A stretch of DNA of 64,000 nt, from contig NZ_FNPW01000023.1 of assembly GCF_900107395.1 (NCBI RefSeq), positions 1 through 64,000 of the forward strand, written 5' to 3'. The notes beneath the pieces are model-generated. The model was not told the origin of the DNA and ran no database searches. It saw only the letters and a program-made list of their open reading frames with translations. Of this stretch, positions 51,062 through 59,658 are shown one piece after another. Position 1 is the first letter of the stretch. The number at the start of each line of letters is the position of its first letter. The position numbers and the translations under genes were made by a program. This stretch comes from Pseudomonas sp. NFIX28. GTDB lineage: Bacteria > Pseudomonadota > Gammaproteobacteria > Pseudomonadales > Pseudomonadaceae.

Positions 51062-52645
51062 TTGATCAAGAGAACACTCCGAGCAGGCACGTCCAGCGGC
51101 CTGCTGGCGCTGGCGGTCTGCGCCGCCTTGCATTCCCCTCCCAGCCTTGCCGCGCGCGATGCCCAGGCCATCCTCAAGGAAACCTGCCAGGGCTGTCACA
51201 CCCCGGAAGCCGAGGGTGGCCTGAGCCGCATCAGCCATCAGCGCAAGACTCCGGAAGGCTGGCTGATGAGCATTGCCCGCATGCAGATCATGCATGGCGT
51301 GCAGATCGGCGACGACGACCGCCGCACCCTGGTCAAGTACCTGGCCGATACCCAGGGCCTGGCGCCGAGTGAAACCGAGGGCGTGCGCTATGCCCTGGAG
51401 CGGCGACTGAACACCGTGGAAACATTCGACGTACAGACCAGCCAGATGTGCGGCCGCTGCCACTCCGGCGCGCGGGTCGCCCTGCAACGGCGTCCGGCCC
51501 AGGAGTGGGAGCGCCTGGTGCACTTCCACCTTGGTCAATGGCCGTCCCTGGAATACCAGGCGCTGTCCCGCGACCGCGACTGGTTCGACCTGGCGCGCAA
51601 GGAGATGGTGCCGCTGCTGGCCAAACGTTATCCGCTGGACAACCCGGCCTGGGCCAAATGGCTGGCCAGCGCGCCCAAGGCCGAGGCCCTGGTGGGCGAC
51701 TGGAGCTTTAGCGGCCATTTGCCGGGCAAGGGCGAACTGGCCGGGGTGATGAGCGTCGCTGCCGACGGCAACGACAGCTTCAAGGTCGGCATCAAGGGCC
51801 AGTACGCCGATGGCAGCCCGTTCAACGGCGAGGGCAGCGCGATCCTCTACAGCGGCTACGAATGGCGCGGCAATGTCAGCATCGACGGCGTGCCCCTGCG
51901 CCAGGTGTTCGCCGCCCAGGGCAATGCATTACAGGGCCGGATGTTCGAGGCCGAGCACGACGAGCGCGGCCTGGACTTTATCGCCGCCAAGCAGGGCAGC
52001 AGCCGTTTGCTGGCGGTGCAGCCGGGTTACCTGAAGGCCGGCAGTGAAGCCGAAGTCACCCTGATCGGCAGCGGCCTCAGCGGCACGCCGAGCTTCGGCA
52101 AGGGCGTGCAGGTGGTCGACGTCATCGAGCAGGGCGCGAACCGGATCAAGGTCAGGCTCAAGGCGGCGGCCGATGCCCGACCGGGCCTGCGCAACGTCAC
52201 CGTCGGCAGCCTGAACGGCGCGACGCTGGCGGTGTACAGCCAGATCGCCGAGGTCAAGGTGGTGCCCGAGTTCTCGGTGGCGCGGGTGGGCGACGGCGGT
52301 AGTTCGACGCCTAAGGTCCAGGGCCGCTTCGATGCCGAGGCCTGGGGCAAGGGCGCCGATGGCAAGCCGTACCGCATCGGCGTGTTCCCGGCGCAGTGGA
52401 AGGTCGAGCCTTTCGACGAGCGCGCCAGGGAAGACGAGGACGTCAAGTTCGCAGGCCAGATGCAGGCCGACAGTGGCGTGTTCATTCCGGGCGATGCCGG
52501 GCCGAACCCACAGCGCAAGATGTCCACCAACAACGCCGGCAACCTCAAGGTGATCGCCGCCGTCGACGACGCTGGGAAATCCCTGACCGGCGAAGGCCAA
52601 CTGATCGTCACCGTGCAACGCTGGAACAATCCACCCATCCCTTAA
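51062..52645 (+). CDS. qhpA: Quinohemoprotein amine dehydrogenase alpha subunit (diheme)
   Basis: 527 residues. A signal peptide (1-30, ends PSLAARDA) is followed by two c-type heme sites, CQGCH (about 42-46) and CGRCH (about 130-134), then beta-rich immunoglobulin-like domains with the alpha-subunit pattern. It carries electrons from the CTQ quinone of the gamma subunit to a cytochrome or copper protein in the periplasm. The start is TTG at 51062 with GGAGG 7 bases upstream; the next ATGs would cut off the first heme. It heads the qhpADCB operon. Confidence 0.93.
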   Translation: MIKRTLRAGTSSGLLALAVCAALHSPPSLAARDAQAILKETCQGCHTPEAEGGLSRISHQRKTPEGWLMSIARMQIMHGVQIGDDDRRTLVKYLADTQGLAPSETEGVRYALERRLNTVETFDVQTSQMCGRCHSGARVALQRRPAQEWERLVHFHLGQWPSLEYQALSRDRDWFDLARKEMVPLLAKRYPLDNPAWAKWLASAPKAEALVGDWSFSGHLPGKGELAGVMSVAADGNDSFKVGIKGQYADGSPFNGEGSAILYSGYEWRGNVSIDGVPLRQVFAAQGNALQGRMFEAEHDERGLDFIAAKQGSSRLLAVQPGYLKAGSEAEVTLIGSGLSGTPSFGKGVQVVDVIEQGANRIKVRLKAAADARPGLRNVTVGSLNGATLAVYSQIAEVKVVPEFSVARVGDGGSSTPKVQGRFDAEAWGKGADGKPYRIGVFPAQWKVEPFDERAREDEDVKFAGQMQADSGVFIPGDAGPNPQRKMSTNNAGNLKVIAAVDDAGKSLTGEGQLIVTVQRWNNPPIP

Positions 52646-52724
52646 GGCGCGGTCCGCGACTGACCCCACCCTTTTGGAATGACCGCGGGCCCCGCAAAAA
52701 GAGGGCCGGCACAGGAGGTTTGCA

Positions 52725-54158
52725 ATGGGCGCCATCTTGAATCTGGTCGAACGCAACCTGCACGAAGTGCAGGTCGATGCCGACCGCATGCTGTTTCACA
52801 TTCCCAGCAGTTCGCTGTTCGCCAGCGACGCCCTCACGGGCAGCATCATCGATGCCTTGCGCGAGGCGGGCTGTTCTTCCAGCGATCTGCTCCAGCGGCT
52901 GGGCAGCCAGTACGACGGTGAGGAAATCAACGAGACCCTGCGCGAGCTGATCGCCTTGGAGCTGGTCAGCGACGGCTCGCCGCTAACCCCGGAGATCGCC
53001 GTCAAGCGGGTCGAGCGCACGGCCATCAATACCGTGGTGCTCAACGTCAACACCGGCTGCAACCTGAGCTGCACCTACTGCTACAAGGAAGACCTGGACA
53101 AGCCCTCGGCGGGCAAGAAGATGGACGTCGAGACGGCCATCGCCTCGGTGGAAATGCTGCTCAGGGAGTCCCCGGACGAAGAGCGTTTCACCGTGGTGTT
53201 CTTCGGTGGCGAACCGCTGAGCAACCGCAAGCTGATCGAATACATGGTCGACTACTGCGAGAAGCGTTTTCGCGAGTCGGGCAAATTCGTCGAGTTCGTC
53301 ATGACCACCAACGCCACGCTGCTCACCGAAGAAACGGTGGACTACCTGAATGCCCATCGCTTTGGCTTGTCGGTGAGCATCGACGGGCCGAAGACCGTGC
53401 ACGACCGCAACCGCATCACCGTGGGCGGGCAGGGCACCTACGACGTGGTGCGGCGCAAGGCGCAGATGCTGCTGGCGCGCTACGACAGCCGCCCGGTCGG
53501 CGCGCGGGTGACGTTGACCACCGGCGTCACTGACGTGGAAACCATTTGGGATCACCTGTTCAACGAGCTGGGTTTCGCCGAGGTCGGGTTTGCCCCGGTG
53601 ACCTCGGGCGATATCAGCAGCTTCAACCTCACCGGCGAAGAACTGGTCGAAGTCTTCGCCAGCATGAAGCGCCTGGGCCGGCGCTACCTGGAGGCGGCGC
53701 TGGAGCATCGCAATATCGGTTTCTCCAACCTGCACCAGCTGATCACCGATATCCACGAAGGCCACAAGAAGGCGCTGCCCTGCGGCGCCGGGCTGAAGAT
53801 GCTGGCGGTGGACCACAAGGGCGAGCTGAACCTGTGCCACCGCTTTACCGGCTCATCGCTGCCGACCTTCGGCAACGTGCGCGAGGGCGGGGTGAAGCAG
53901 GTGGAGCTCAACGACTTCCTGTCCCAGCGCCTGGACCGCAGCAACACCGGCTGCGACAGCTGCCGCATCCGCAACCTGTGTTCCGGCGGCTGTTACCACG
54001 AGAGCTACGCCCGCTACGGCGACCCGGCGCACCCGACTTATCACTATTGCGAACTGATGCGTGACTGGGTGGATTTCGGCATCGAGGTCTACAGCCGGAT
54101 CATGGCCCGCAACCCTGCGTTCATCAGCAGCTACATCACTCCGCGCAAGGCTCACTGA
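52725..54158 (+). CDS. qhpD: Radical SAM/SPASM enzyme forming thioether cross-links in the gamma subunit
   Basis: 477 residues. The radical SAM cluster motif is CNLSCTYC (Cys112, Cys116, Cys119), and a N-terminal part binds the peptide. Further cysteine groups for auxiliary clusters lie in LPCGAG, LNLCHRF, GCDSCRIRNLCSGGC and YHYCEL. QhpD makes Cys-to-Asp/Glu thioether bridges in QhpC in the cytoplasm before export. AGGAGG precedes the ATG. The QhpC gene starts 2 bases after its stop. Confidence 0.94.
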   Translation: MGAILNLVERNLHEVQVDADRMLFHIPSSSLFASDALTGSIIDALREAGCSSSDLLQRLGSQYDGEEINETLRELIALELVSDGSPLTPEIAVKRVERTAINTVVLNVNTGCNLSCTYCYKEDLDKPSAGKKMDVETAIASVEMLLRESPDEERFTVVFFGGEPLSNRKLIEYMVDYCEKRFRESGKFVEFVMTTNATLLTEETVDYLNAHRFGLSVSIDGPKTVHDRNRITVGGQGTYDVVRRKAQMLLARYDSRPVGARVTLTTGVTDVETIWDHLFNELGFAEVGFAPVTSGDISSFNLTGEELVEVFASMKRLGRRYLEAALEHRNIGFSNLHQLITDIHEGHKKALPCGAGLKMLAVDHKGELNLCHRFTGSSLPTFGNVREGGVKQVELNDFLSQRLDRSNTGCDSCRIRNLCSGGCYHESYARYGDPAHPTYHYCELMRDWVDFGIEVYSRIMARNPAFISSYITPRKAH

Positions 54159-54159
54159 C

Positions 54160-54483
54160 ATGAAACATCTCAAGCCGATCAATAACAAAGCCCAGAAGCT
54201 GGAACAGGCCGCCGACGAGAACCGTATCGAAGAGGTGGTTGCCATGAGTTCGGTGGCCGGTTGTGCCTCGACCACCGACCCGGGCTGGGAAATCGATGCC
54301 TTCGGTGGCGTGTCGTCGTTGTGCCAGCCGATGGAGGCCGACCTCTACGGTTGCTCCGACCCTTGCTGGTGGCCGGCCCAGGTGCCGGACATGATGAGTA
54401 CCTACCCCGACTGGAACAAGGACGCCCAGGCCTCTAACGAGAACTGGCGCAACCTTGGCACCGTGTTCCCTAAAGACAAGTAA
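54160..54483 (+). CDS. qhpC: Quinohemoprotein amine dehydrogenase gamma subunit precursor (CTQ-bearing)
   Basis: 107 residues: a 28-residue leader (MKHLKPINNKAQKLEQ then AADENRIEEVVA) and a 79-residue mature part, the same length as the P. putida subunit. Every modified position is present. Thioether bridges Cys35-Glu44, Cys55-Asp61 and Cys69-Asp77 can form, and the CTQ pair is Cys65-Trp71, counted in the precursor. The leader is removed by QhpE, the bridges are made by QhpD, Trp is oxidised with QhpG, and export is through QhpF. No Sec signal is present, as expected. Confidence 0.95.
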   Translation: MKHLKPINNKAQKLEQAADENRIEEVVAMSSVAGCASTTDPGWEIDAFGGVSSLCQPMEADLYGCSDPCWWPAQVPDMMSTYPDWNKDAQASNENWRNLGTVFPKDK

Positions 54484-54506
54484 TCGGTCAGTAGAAGGAT
54501 TCCAGC

Positions 54507-55631
54507 ATGCTTCGCAAAAATGCCTGCGGCCTGGCCGCTTCCGCCGTCCTGGGGGCCTGTTCCCTCGGCGTCCTGGCCGATGACAACAGTGACAAGGCCC
54601 TCAACGCCGGCCATGAATACATGGTCACCACCAATTACCCGAACAACCTGCACGTGATCGACCTGGCCAGCGACACCCTGTACAAGACCTGCAAGCTGCC
54701 CGACGCCTTCGGCCCGGGCACCGTGCAGCTGGCGCCGGACCGCAAGGTCGCCTACGTGCTGAACAACCATTACGCCGATGTCTACGGCGTCGAGCTGGAC
54801 AGCTGCAAGCAGGTGTTCCACGCCAGCATCACCCAGCAGCCGGGGGAAAAGGCGCGCTCGATGTTCGCCTTCACCGTCAGCCACGACGGCAAGGAGCTGT
54901 ACACCGTGGCCAACCCGACCCAGATGCTCAACGACCGCTATGAGGTCAAGCAGCCACGGCTGGACGTGTATGCCACCGACGCCGGGCTCAAGGCCAAGCC
55001 GGTGCGCAGCTTCCCGGCGCCGCGGCAGCTGACCATCATGCAGAGCGGCGACGACGGCTCGCTGTATGTGGCCGGGGCGGATGTGTACAAGGTCGACGTC
55101 AAGACCGGCAAGTTCGACGTGCTGATCCCCAGCCGCCACTGGAAACGCCCGAACTACAGCGCGCCGGACGTGCTCTACGTGTGGAACCAGCAGACTTACC
55201 GGCATGATTTCTCGCTGCTCTACACCGCCGCCAAGTTCAAGGACAAGCAGCAGGACCCGGCCACCGCCGAATACCTGTACGGCCTGTTCAGCATCGACTT
55301 GAAAACCGGCAAGAGCGAAACCACCGACTTCGGCCCGCTGACCGAAATCTACTTCAGCGGCATGCGTTCGCCGAAGGACCCGAACCTGATGTTCGGCGTG
55401 CTCAACCGCTTGGCCAAGTACGACATCCAGCAGAAAAAACTGCTCCAGGCCGCCATCCTGGATCATTCCTACTACTGCATTTCGTTCAACAAGGCGGGCA
55501 GCAAGATCTACCTGTCGGGGACCTTCAACGACGTGGCGATCTTCGATGCCGACAGCATGAAGCAGATCGGCAGCATCAAGCTGCCGGGCGGGGACATGGC
55601 GATCACCACGGCCCAGGTGTTCGTGCGCTAG
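54507..55631 (+). CDS. qhpB: Quinohemoprotein amine dehydrogenase beta subunit (beta-propeller)
   Basis: 374 residues. A signal peptide (MLRKNACGLAASAVLGACSL) is followed by repeated propeller blades such as HEYMVTTNYPNNLHVIDLAS, SMFAFTVSHDGKELYTVANP and ISFNKAGSKIYLSGTFNDVA. It forms the seven-blade propeller that holds the active site together with the gamma subunit in the periplasm. It is 23 bases after qhpC and ends the operon. Confidence 0.93.
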   Translation: MLRKNACGLAASAVLGACSLGVLADDNSDKALNAGHEYMVTTNYPNNLHVIDLASDTLYKTCKLPDAFGPGTVQLAPDRKVAYVLNNHYADVYGVELDSCKQVFHASITQQPGEKARSMFAFTVSHDGKELYTVANPTQMLNDRYEVKQPRLDVYATDAGLKAKPVRSFPAPRQLTIMQSGDDGSLYVAGADVYKVDVKTGKFDVLIPSRHWKRPNYSAPDVLYVWNQQTYRHDFSLLYTAAKFKDKQQDPATAEYLYGLFSIDLKTGKSETTDFGPLTEIYFSGMRSPKDPNLMFGVLNRLAKYDIQQKKLLQAAILDHSYYCISFNKAGSKIYLSGTFNDVAIFDADSMKQIGSIKLPGGDMAITTAQVFVR

Positions 55632-55687
55632 TCGCCGATGCCGGCCCGACGAATTCGCTCCCGCAGAAGATGCGCGAGCGAACCTCA

Positions 55688-56086
55688 TCAGTTCCCCGGC
55701 ACCGGGCAGCCCAGGTCGCCTTCCTGGCACTTGAGGTAGCTCTTGAAGGCCTCGACCCGGGCCTTGGTCAGCTCGGTGGTGCAGTTGCTGTAGAGCAGCG
55801 GATAAACGCTGCCACCGGCCACCCCGGAGGCAGCGAACCCGCACTCCGCATCCCGGAAGGCCACCCAGGCGCGCTGCGCACCGAGCAGCAGCTTCTTGCG
55901 GTCCGGGTTGTCCTCCAGGCGCTGGTTGATGCGCTGGTAGAGCGTGTTCAGTTCCTTGTCCGCCGCCTTGTGTTGCTCGGCGGCGCACTGGTTCATGGCG
56001 GCCTGGGTGGTGGCGTTGGCGCAATCGTCGGCCTGGGCCAGCGGGGTGAGCAGGAGGGGCAGGGCGAGGAGCAAACGTGGGTTCAT
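55688..56086 (-). CDS. LprI-like (DUF1311) periplasmic protein, putative lysozyme inhibitor
   Basis: 132 residues. The signal peptide MNPRLLLALPLLLTPLAQA is followed by DDCANATTQAAMNQCAAEQ, LNTLYQRINQRL, AQRAWVAFRDAECGF and a cysteine near the C-terminus. This is the DUF1311/LprI pattern with conserved cysteines and the LxxAQRxWxxFRDAEC element. A role in lysozyme resistance is known only for some members. It is convergent with qhpB. Confidence 0.85.
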   Translation of the reverse strand: MNPRLLLALPLLLTPLAQADDCANATTQAAMNQCAAEQHKAADKELNTLYQRINQRLEDNPDRKKLLLGAQRAWVAFRDAECGFAASGVAGGSVYPLLYSNCTTELTKARVEAFKSYLKCQEGDLGCPVPGN

Positions 56087-56270
56087 GGCGGTTCTCGCGA
56101 TGGAAAATAAAAGGCGTCGATGATGTTTCGCCGGCCAGGGATGCGGCTGGCGTTTAGTCCGTGGCGTGCATCCTAGCCGCCGACCGCATGTCTGTCTTTG
56201 CTTGGAAAGTGCAACTTTAAGGTTGCTCTTTGCCGAAGGCGAGCTAGGGTTTCATCACTGGAGGTGACCC

Positions 56271-56726
56271 ATGAACTCATCAGATCGCATCGAAAGAAAG
56301 ATCCTGCTCAATGCGCCGCGCAGCCGTGTATGGGCCGCGCTGGCGGATGCCGAGGCCTTTGGCAGTTGGTTCGGCGTGGCGCTGGAGGGCCAGCGGTTTG
56401 TCGTTGGGCAGCGCACCCGCGGGCAAATTACCTACCCCGGTTATGAACATCTGGTCTGGGATGTGCGGGTGGAAAAGCTCGAGCCCGAACATCTGTTCGC
56501 TTTCAGCTGGCACCCCTACGCGGTGGAGCCGGGCGTCGATTATTCCGGCGAGCCCAGCACCCTGGTGCAATTCGAACTCGAAGACCTGGACGGCGGTACC
56601 TTGCTGCGGGTGGTCGAGTCGGGGTTCGACGGCATTCCCCCCGAGCGGCGGCTCAAGGCGTTTCGCATGAACAGCCGCGGCTGGGACGAACAGATGAACA
56701 ATATCGAGGCCTACCTTGGCCCCTGA
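56271..56726 (+). CDS. SRPBCC (AHSA1-type) protein
   Basis: 151 residues. IERKILLNAPRSRVWAALAD and FGSWFGVALEG are the hallmark of the activator-of-Hsp90 START-like fold, and WHPYAVEP and ESGFDGIPPERR follow. Such genes often sit next to an ArsR-type regulator, as here. It may bind a small hydrophobic ligand; no enzymatic residues are evident. The ArsR gene overlaps its end by 11 bases. Confidence 0.88.
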   Translation: MNSSDRIERKILLNAPRSRVWAALADAEAFGSWFGVALEGQRFVVGQRTRGQITYPGYEHLVWDVRVEKLEPEHLFAFSWHPYAVEPGVDYSGEPSTLVQFELEDLDGGTLLRVVESGFDGIPPERRLKAFRMNSRGWDEQMNNIEAYLGP

Positions 56727-57072
56727 TTTCCTTTGCCCATCTCTGCCCATGGCGGCGTCACTGGGCGGCCCGGCCATGATCTTTGCGGCACTGGGCGACG
56801 AGACCCGACTGCGGCTCGTCGTCCTCTTGTGCGGCGGCGGCGCCTTGTCGATCAGCCAGCTGACCCTCGGCACCGACATCACTCGCCAGGCGGTGACCAA
56901 GCACCTGCGGGTCCTGGCGCAGGCCGGCCTGGTGCGCGACACCAAACTGGGGCGCGAGCGCCTGTGGGCGTTTGAGCCGGACCGGTTGGCCGAAGCCCGG
57001 CGTTCGCTGGAGATGATCGGCCAGCAGTGGGACCAGGCCCTTGGGCAATTGCAGGCTTTTGTCGAGTCTTAA
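56716..57072 (+). CDS. ArsR-family winged-helix regulator
   Basis: About 118 residues. FAALGDETRLRLVVLL and ISQLTLGTDITRQAVTKHLRV form the ArsR winged helix. No metal-binding Cys pattern is seen, which fits the group paired with SRPBCC proteins. The TTG at 56716 has GAGG six bases before it and overlaps the upstream gene. ATGs at 56749 or 56776 are alternatives without a good ribosome site. Confidence 0.85.
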   Translation: MAPDFLCPSLPMAASLGGPAMIFAALGDETRLRLVVLLCGGGALSISQLTLGTDITRQAVTKHLRVLAQAGLVRDTKLGRERLWAFEPDRLAEARRSLEMIGQQWDQALGQLQAFVES

Positions 57073-57087
57073 CGGAAAGAGTCACGG

Positions 57088-57906
57088 ATGTTCGAGTTTT
57101 ACCTGAAGCGCTGGAACCTGCAGGTCGATGGCGCGCCTATCGTCACGCCCGGCAGCCACCTGTTGCCGGTGCGCCTGGACGGCGCGCCGGCGATGCTGAA
57201 GATCGCCCTCGACGACGAGGAAAAACACGGCAATCGCCTGATGGCCTGGTGGGCCGGGGAGGGCGCCGCCCGGGTCTACGCGCACCACGGCGATGGCTTG
57301 TTGATGGAGCGGGCCATGGGCCGGCGCTCGCTGATGCAGATGGCGCTGGCCGGCGAAGACGACGAGGTCAGCCGGATCGTCTGCGCCAGCCTGGCGCGCC
57401 TGCATGCGCCGCGCTCGACGCCCCGGCCGCCGCTGTTGAGCTTGCAGGAATGGTTCAAGGCCCTGCGCCCGGCCGCCCGGCGCGAGGGCGGGGTTTTCCT
57501 GCGCTGCCTGGCCACCGCCGACGAACTGCTGGCGTCGCCCCGGGAGCCGGTGGTGCTGCACGGCGATATCCATCACGACAACGTGCTGGATTTCGACGCG
57601 CGCGGCTGGCTGGCGATCGACCCCAAGCGGGTCATGGGCGAGCGTGGCTACGACTTTGCCAACCTGATCTGCAACCCGGACCTGGCCACCAGCAGCGACC
57701 CGCGGCGCTTCACCCGCCAGGTCGAGGTCATCGCCCAGGCCGCGGGCCTGGAGCGCCGGCGCCTGCTGCAATGGGTGCTGGCCTATACCGGGCTGTCTGC
57801 CGCGTGGTTCCTGGAGGACTGCGACGTACCCAGCGCGGAACACCAGTTGCAGGTGGCGGAACTGGCTATCCATGGCCTGGAGACTGTGGGCCAGGGGTGG
57901 GCCTAG
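57088..57906 (+). CDS. Aminoglycoside/hydroxyurea phosphotransferase-like kinase (APH(6)-type)
   Basis: 272 residues. The kinase signature VVLHGDIHHDNVLDF (catalytic Asp) and LAIDPKRVMGERGYDFANL (metal Asp) are clear. LPVRLDGAPAMLKI carries the ATP-contacting Lys. Members of this group phosphorylate streptomycin or hydroxyurea, but many chromosomal copies have other, unknown substrates. It is 15 bases after the ArsR gene, the last gene of a three-gene operon. rsmX follows. Confidence 0.85.
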   Translation: MFEFYLKRWNLQVDGAPIVTPGSHLLPVRLDGAPAMLKIALDDEEKHGNRLMAWWAGEGAARVYAHHGDGLLMERAMGRRSLMQMALAGEDDEVSRIVCASLARLHAPRSTPRPPLLSLQEWFKALRPAARREGGVFLRCLATADELLASPREPVVLHGDIHHDNVLDFDARGWLAIDPKRVMGERGYDFANLICNPDLATSSDPRRFTRQVEVIAQAAGLERRRLLQWVLAYTGLSAAWFLEDCDVPSAEHQLQVAELAIHGLETVGQGWA

Positions 57907-57925
57907 GGGTTTTCGTAAGTGGGGG

Positions 57926-57943
57926 TATGGCGAAAGGCTTACA
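57926..57943 (+). promoter_or_regulatory. Possible GacA-type upstream element of rsmX
   Basis: TATGGCGAAAGGCTTACA has the right half CTTACA of the GacA box (TGTAAG-N6-CTTACA) but a poor left half. It lies about 60-70 bases before the inferred rsmX start, the usual spacing. A TAATCT -10-like box is at 57988-57993. Confidence 0.5.
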
Positions 57944-57999
57944 TGCGCTGGTTGCTATGTCGTCTGTTGCCGATTGGGCGACAGGCTTAATCTTCACCC

Positions 58000-58113
58000 A
58001 CCAACTGCAGCGCAGGATGCGCTCAGGGTCATGGAAGACCGACCATTGCAAGGATTGCAACGACAGGATGTCGTAATGGTCTTGAAAAAAACCCGCTTCG
58101 GCGGGTTTTTTTT
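58000..58113 (+). ncRNA. rsmX: RsmX-type Gac/Rsm regulatory RNA
   Basis: Four hairpins each expose GGA in the loop: GCGCAGGATGCGC, GGTCATGGAAGACC, TTGCAAGGATTGCAA and CGACAGGATGTCG. A strong terminator follows (AAACCCGCTTCGGCGGGTTT with a long T run, 58085-58113). This is the architecture of RsmX/Y/Z, which titrate the translational repressors RsmA and RsmE under GacS/GacA control. Length of about 114 bases from the inferred start matches known RsmX (119). The exact 5' end is an estimate. Confidence 0.88.
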
Positions 58114-58370
58114 CGCCTGTCAAAAAGCCCGGCCTCTGCCGCTGACGGGTTTCCCCTCACGCGGCGCCATCGCCGCGATGCCGCAATCACCGCCGCCGCT
58201 GCACCTCAGGTGCAGGGCCGGCTGCCCGGAAAAAGACCGGTGCGGGGCCCTATGCCGGCTTGCTGAAAAAAACCAACTAAGGCCACTAGCCAGTATTGAA
58301 TGACGTTCTAGCTTAAATAAAAAAAGTTCCGATAAGAGCATGTAAGGCCCTGTGTTGAATAGCATGAAAT

Positions 58371-58390
58371 ACCTACCAGAGTTGGTAGGT
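58371..58390 (+). promoter_or_regulatory. lux-box-like palindrome upstream of the dar operon
   Basis: ACCTACCAGAGTTGGTAGGT is an inverted repeat of the quorum-sensing type (core CTACCAGA...TGGTAG). It lies 320 bases before darA in a gene-free, AT-richer stretch (58114-58709). No luxR or luxI gene is in the window, so the cognate regulator would be encoded elsewhere. The rest of the gap shows no gene I can support. Confidence 0.6.
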
Positions 58391-58709
58391 TTACAAGCGC
58401 CTGATTGCAGATAGAGTTTCCGCCAGAAGACGGGTTCTGTCCCACTACAGGTTCTTTCTGCCCAACGCAGGTAGAAAGTATTTGTAATGCGGGGTGGACG
58501 ATTTCCGGTTTCAGTTCGTCACCAGGCCGCTGCTCCGGGTGCTGCTGTTTCGTCGTTCATTGTCTTTTGTGTGTACGTTCGACCTGCAACGAATACAGCG
58601 CGCGTCTTTTTTGTCGTGCCCAACTTATAAAACTGCCTTTCATGCTGAAGTTCATCCCAAGTGATCTATGGCGTGTCTTTGTGGTTGAAAAGCAAAAGGT
58701 CCTGCACTT

Positions 58710-59651
58710 ATGAAACATGTTCTTGTGGTTCGTTATTCGCAAAGCGGTCAGTTGAGCGAAGTGGTTGAAAGCCTGGTCTCGCCCCTGCGTGCGACGCAGG
58801 AGGTCAAGGTGCATGAAGTGGTGCTCAAGCCACGGGTCGCCTATCCGTTTCCCTGGCCGGTGGGCAAGTTCTTCGACGTGTTCCCCGAGACCGTCCAGCT
58901 CAGCCCGCCGGCCATCGAACCGGTGCATACCGATCATCCCGGGCCCTTTGACCTGGTGATCCTGGCGTATCAGGTCTGGTACCTGTCGCCATCGCCGCTG
59001 ATCACCGCGTTTCTCAAGAGCGCGCAAGGCAAGCGCCTGCTGGCCGGGCGCCCGGTGGTCACGGTGATCGCCTGCCGCAACATGTGGCTGATGGCCCAGG
59101 AGGCGGTCAAGCGCCTGCTGGACGAGGCCGGCGCGCAGTTGCGCGACAACGTGGTGCTGACCGATCGGGCCAATACGTTCGCGACATTGATCACCACGCC
59201 GCGCTGGATGTTCACCGGTAGCCGCGAATCCTTCATGGGCCTGCCCGAGGCCGGGATCAGCGCCGAGGATGTGCGCGGCGCCGCACGTTTCGGGCGGGCA
59301 TTGAAAGCCGCCCTGCAAGCCAATAAAGAGAAAGCCGATGGGCCAATGCTGGCTGGGCTGGGGGCCGCGATCGTCAACCCCGGATTAATACTCAGCGAGC
59401 GCGCCGCCTATAAAGGCTTCAAGTTCTGGTCGGGAATCATTTGCCGATTCAGCAAGTATGGACAATGGCTGCGGCGACTCTTGCTGTGTTTGTTCATCGT
59501 TTATCTATTGCTGGTCATCATGACTGTCCTGCCTATCTCACTGGTGTTACGTCGTTTGCTTCATCCCTTCATCCGGACGCGACTGGACGAGTTGCAGCGT
59601 TATTACGAACAACCGTCCGGCTCGCAATTAAACCTTGAAACTAAAGAGTGA
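58710..59651 (+). CDS. darA: Dialkylresorcinol biosynthesis protein DarA (aromatase)
   Basis: 313 residues. The N-terminus KHVLVVRYSQSGQLSEVVES is a flavodoxin/NADPH-FMN-reductase-like nucleotide fold, and LVILAYQVWYLSPSPLITAF follows. A hydrophobic C-terminal segment (LLLCLFIVYLLLVIMTVLPI) suggests membrane attachment. DarA proteins aromatise the cyclohexanedione made by DarB. AAGG lies before the ATG. darB starts 7 bases after its stop. Confidence 0.87.
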   Translation: MKHVLVVRYSQSGQLSEVVESLVSPLRATQEVKVHEVVLKPRVAYPFPWPVGKFFDVFPETVQLSPPAIEPVHTDHPGPFDLVILAYQVWYLSPSPLITAFLKSAQGKRLLAGRPVVTVIACRNMWLMAQEAVKRLLDEAGAQLRDNVVLTDRANTFATLITTPRWMFTGSRESFMGLPEAGISAEDVRGAARFGRALKAALQANKEKADGPMLAGLGAAIVNPGLILSERAAYKGFKFWSGIICRFSKYGQWLRRLLLCLFIVYLLLVIMTVLPISLVLRRLLHPFIRTRLDELQRYYEQPSGSQLNLETKE

Positions 59652-59658
59652 AATCATC

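Noticed and set aside
57915..57943. Perfect GacA box formed by GTAAG (57915) and CTTACA (57938)
   Set aside because: The halves are too far apart for the TGTAAG-N6-CTTACA element; only the right half is kept as a weak candidate.
58405..58713. 102-codon open frame before darA
   Set aside because: No ribosome site, odd composition rich in Cys and Ser, and it overlaps darA; the region looks like leader DNA.
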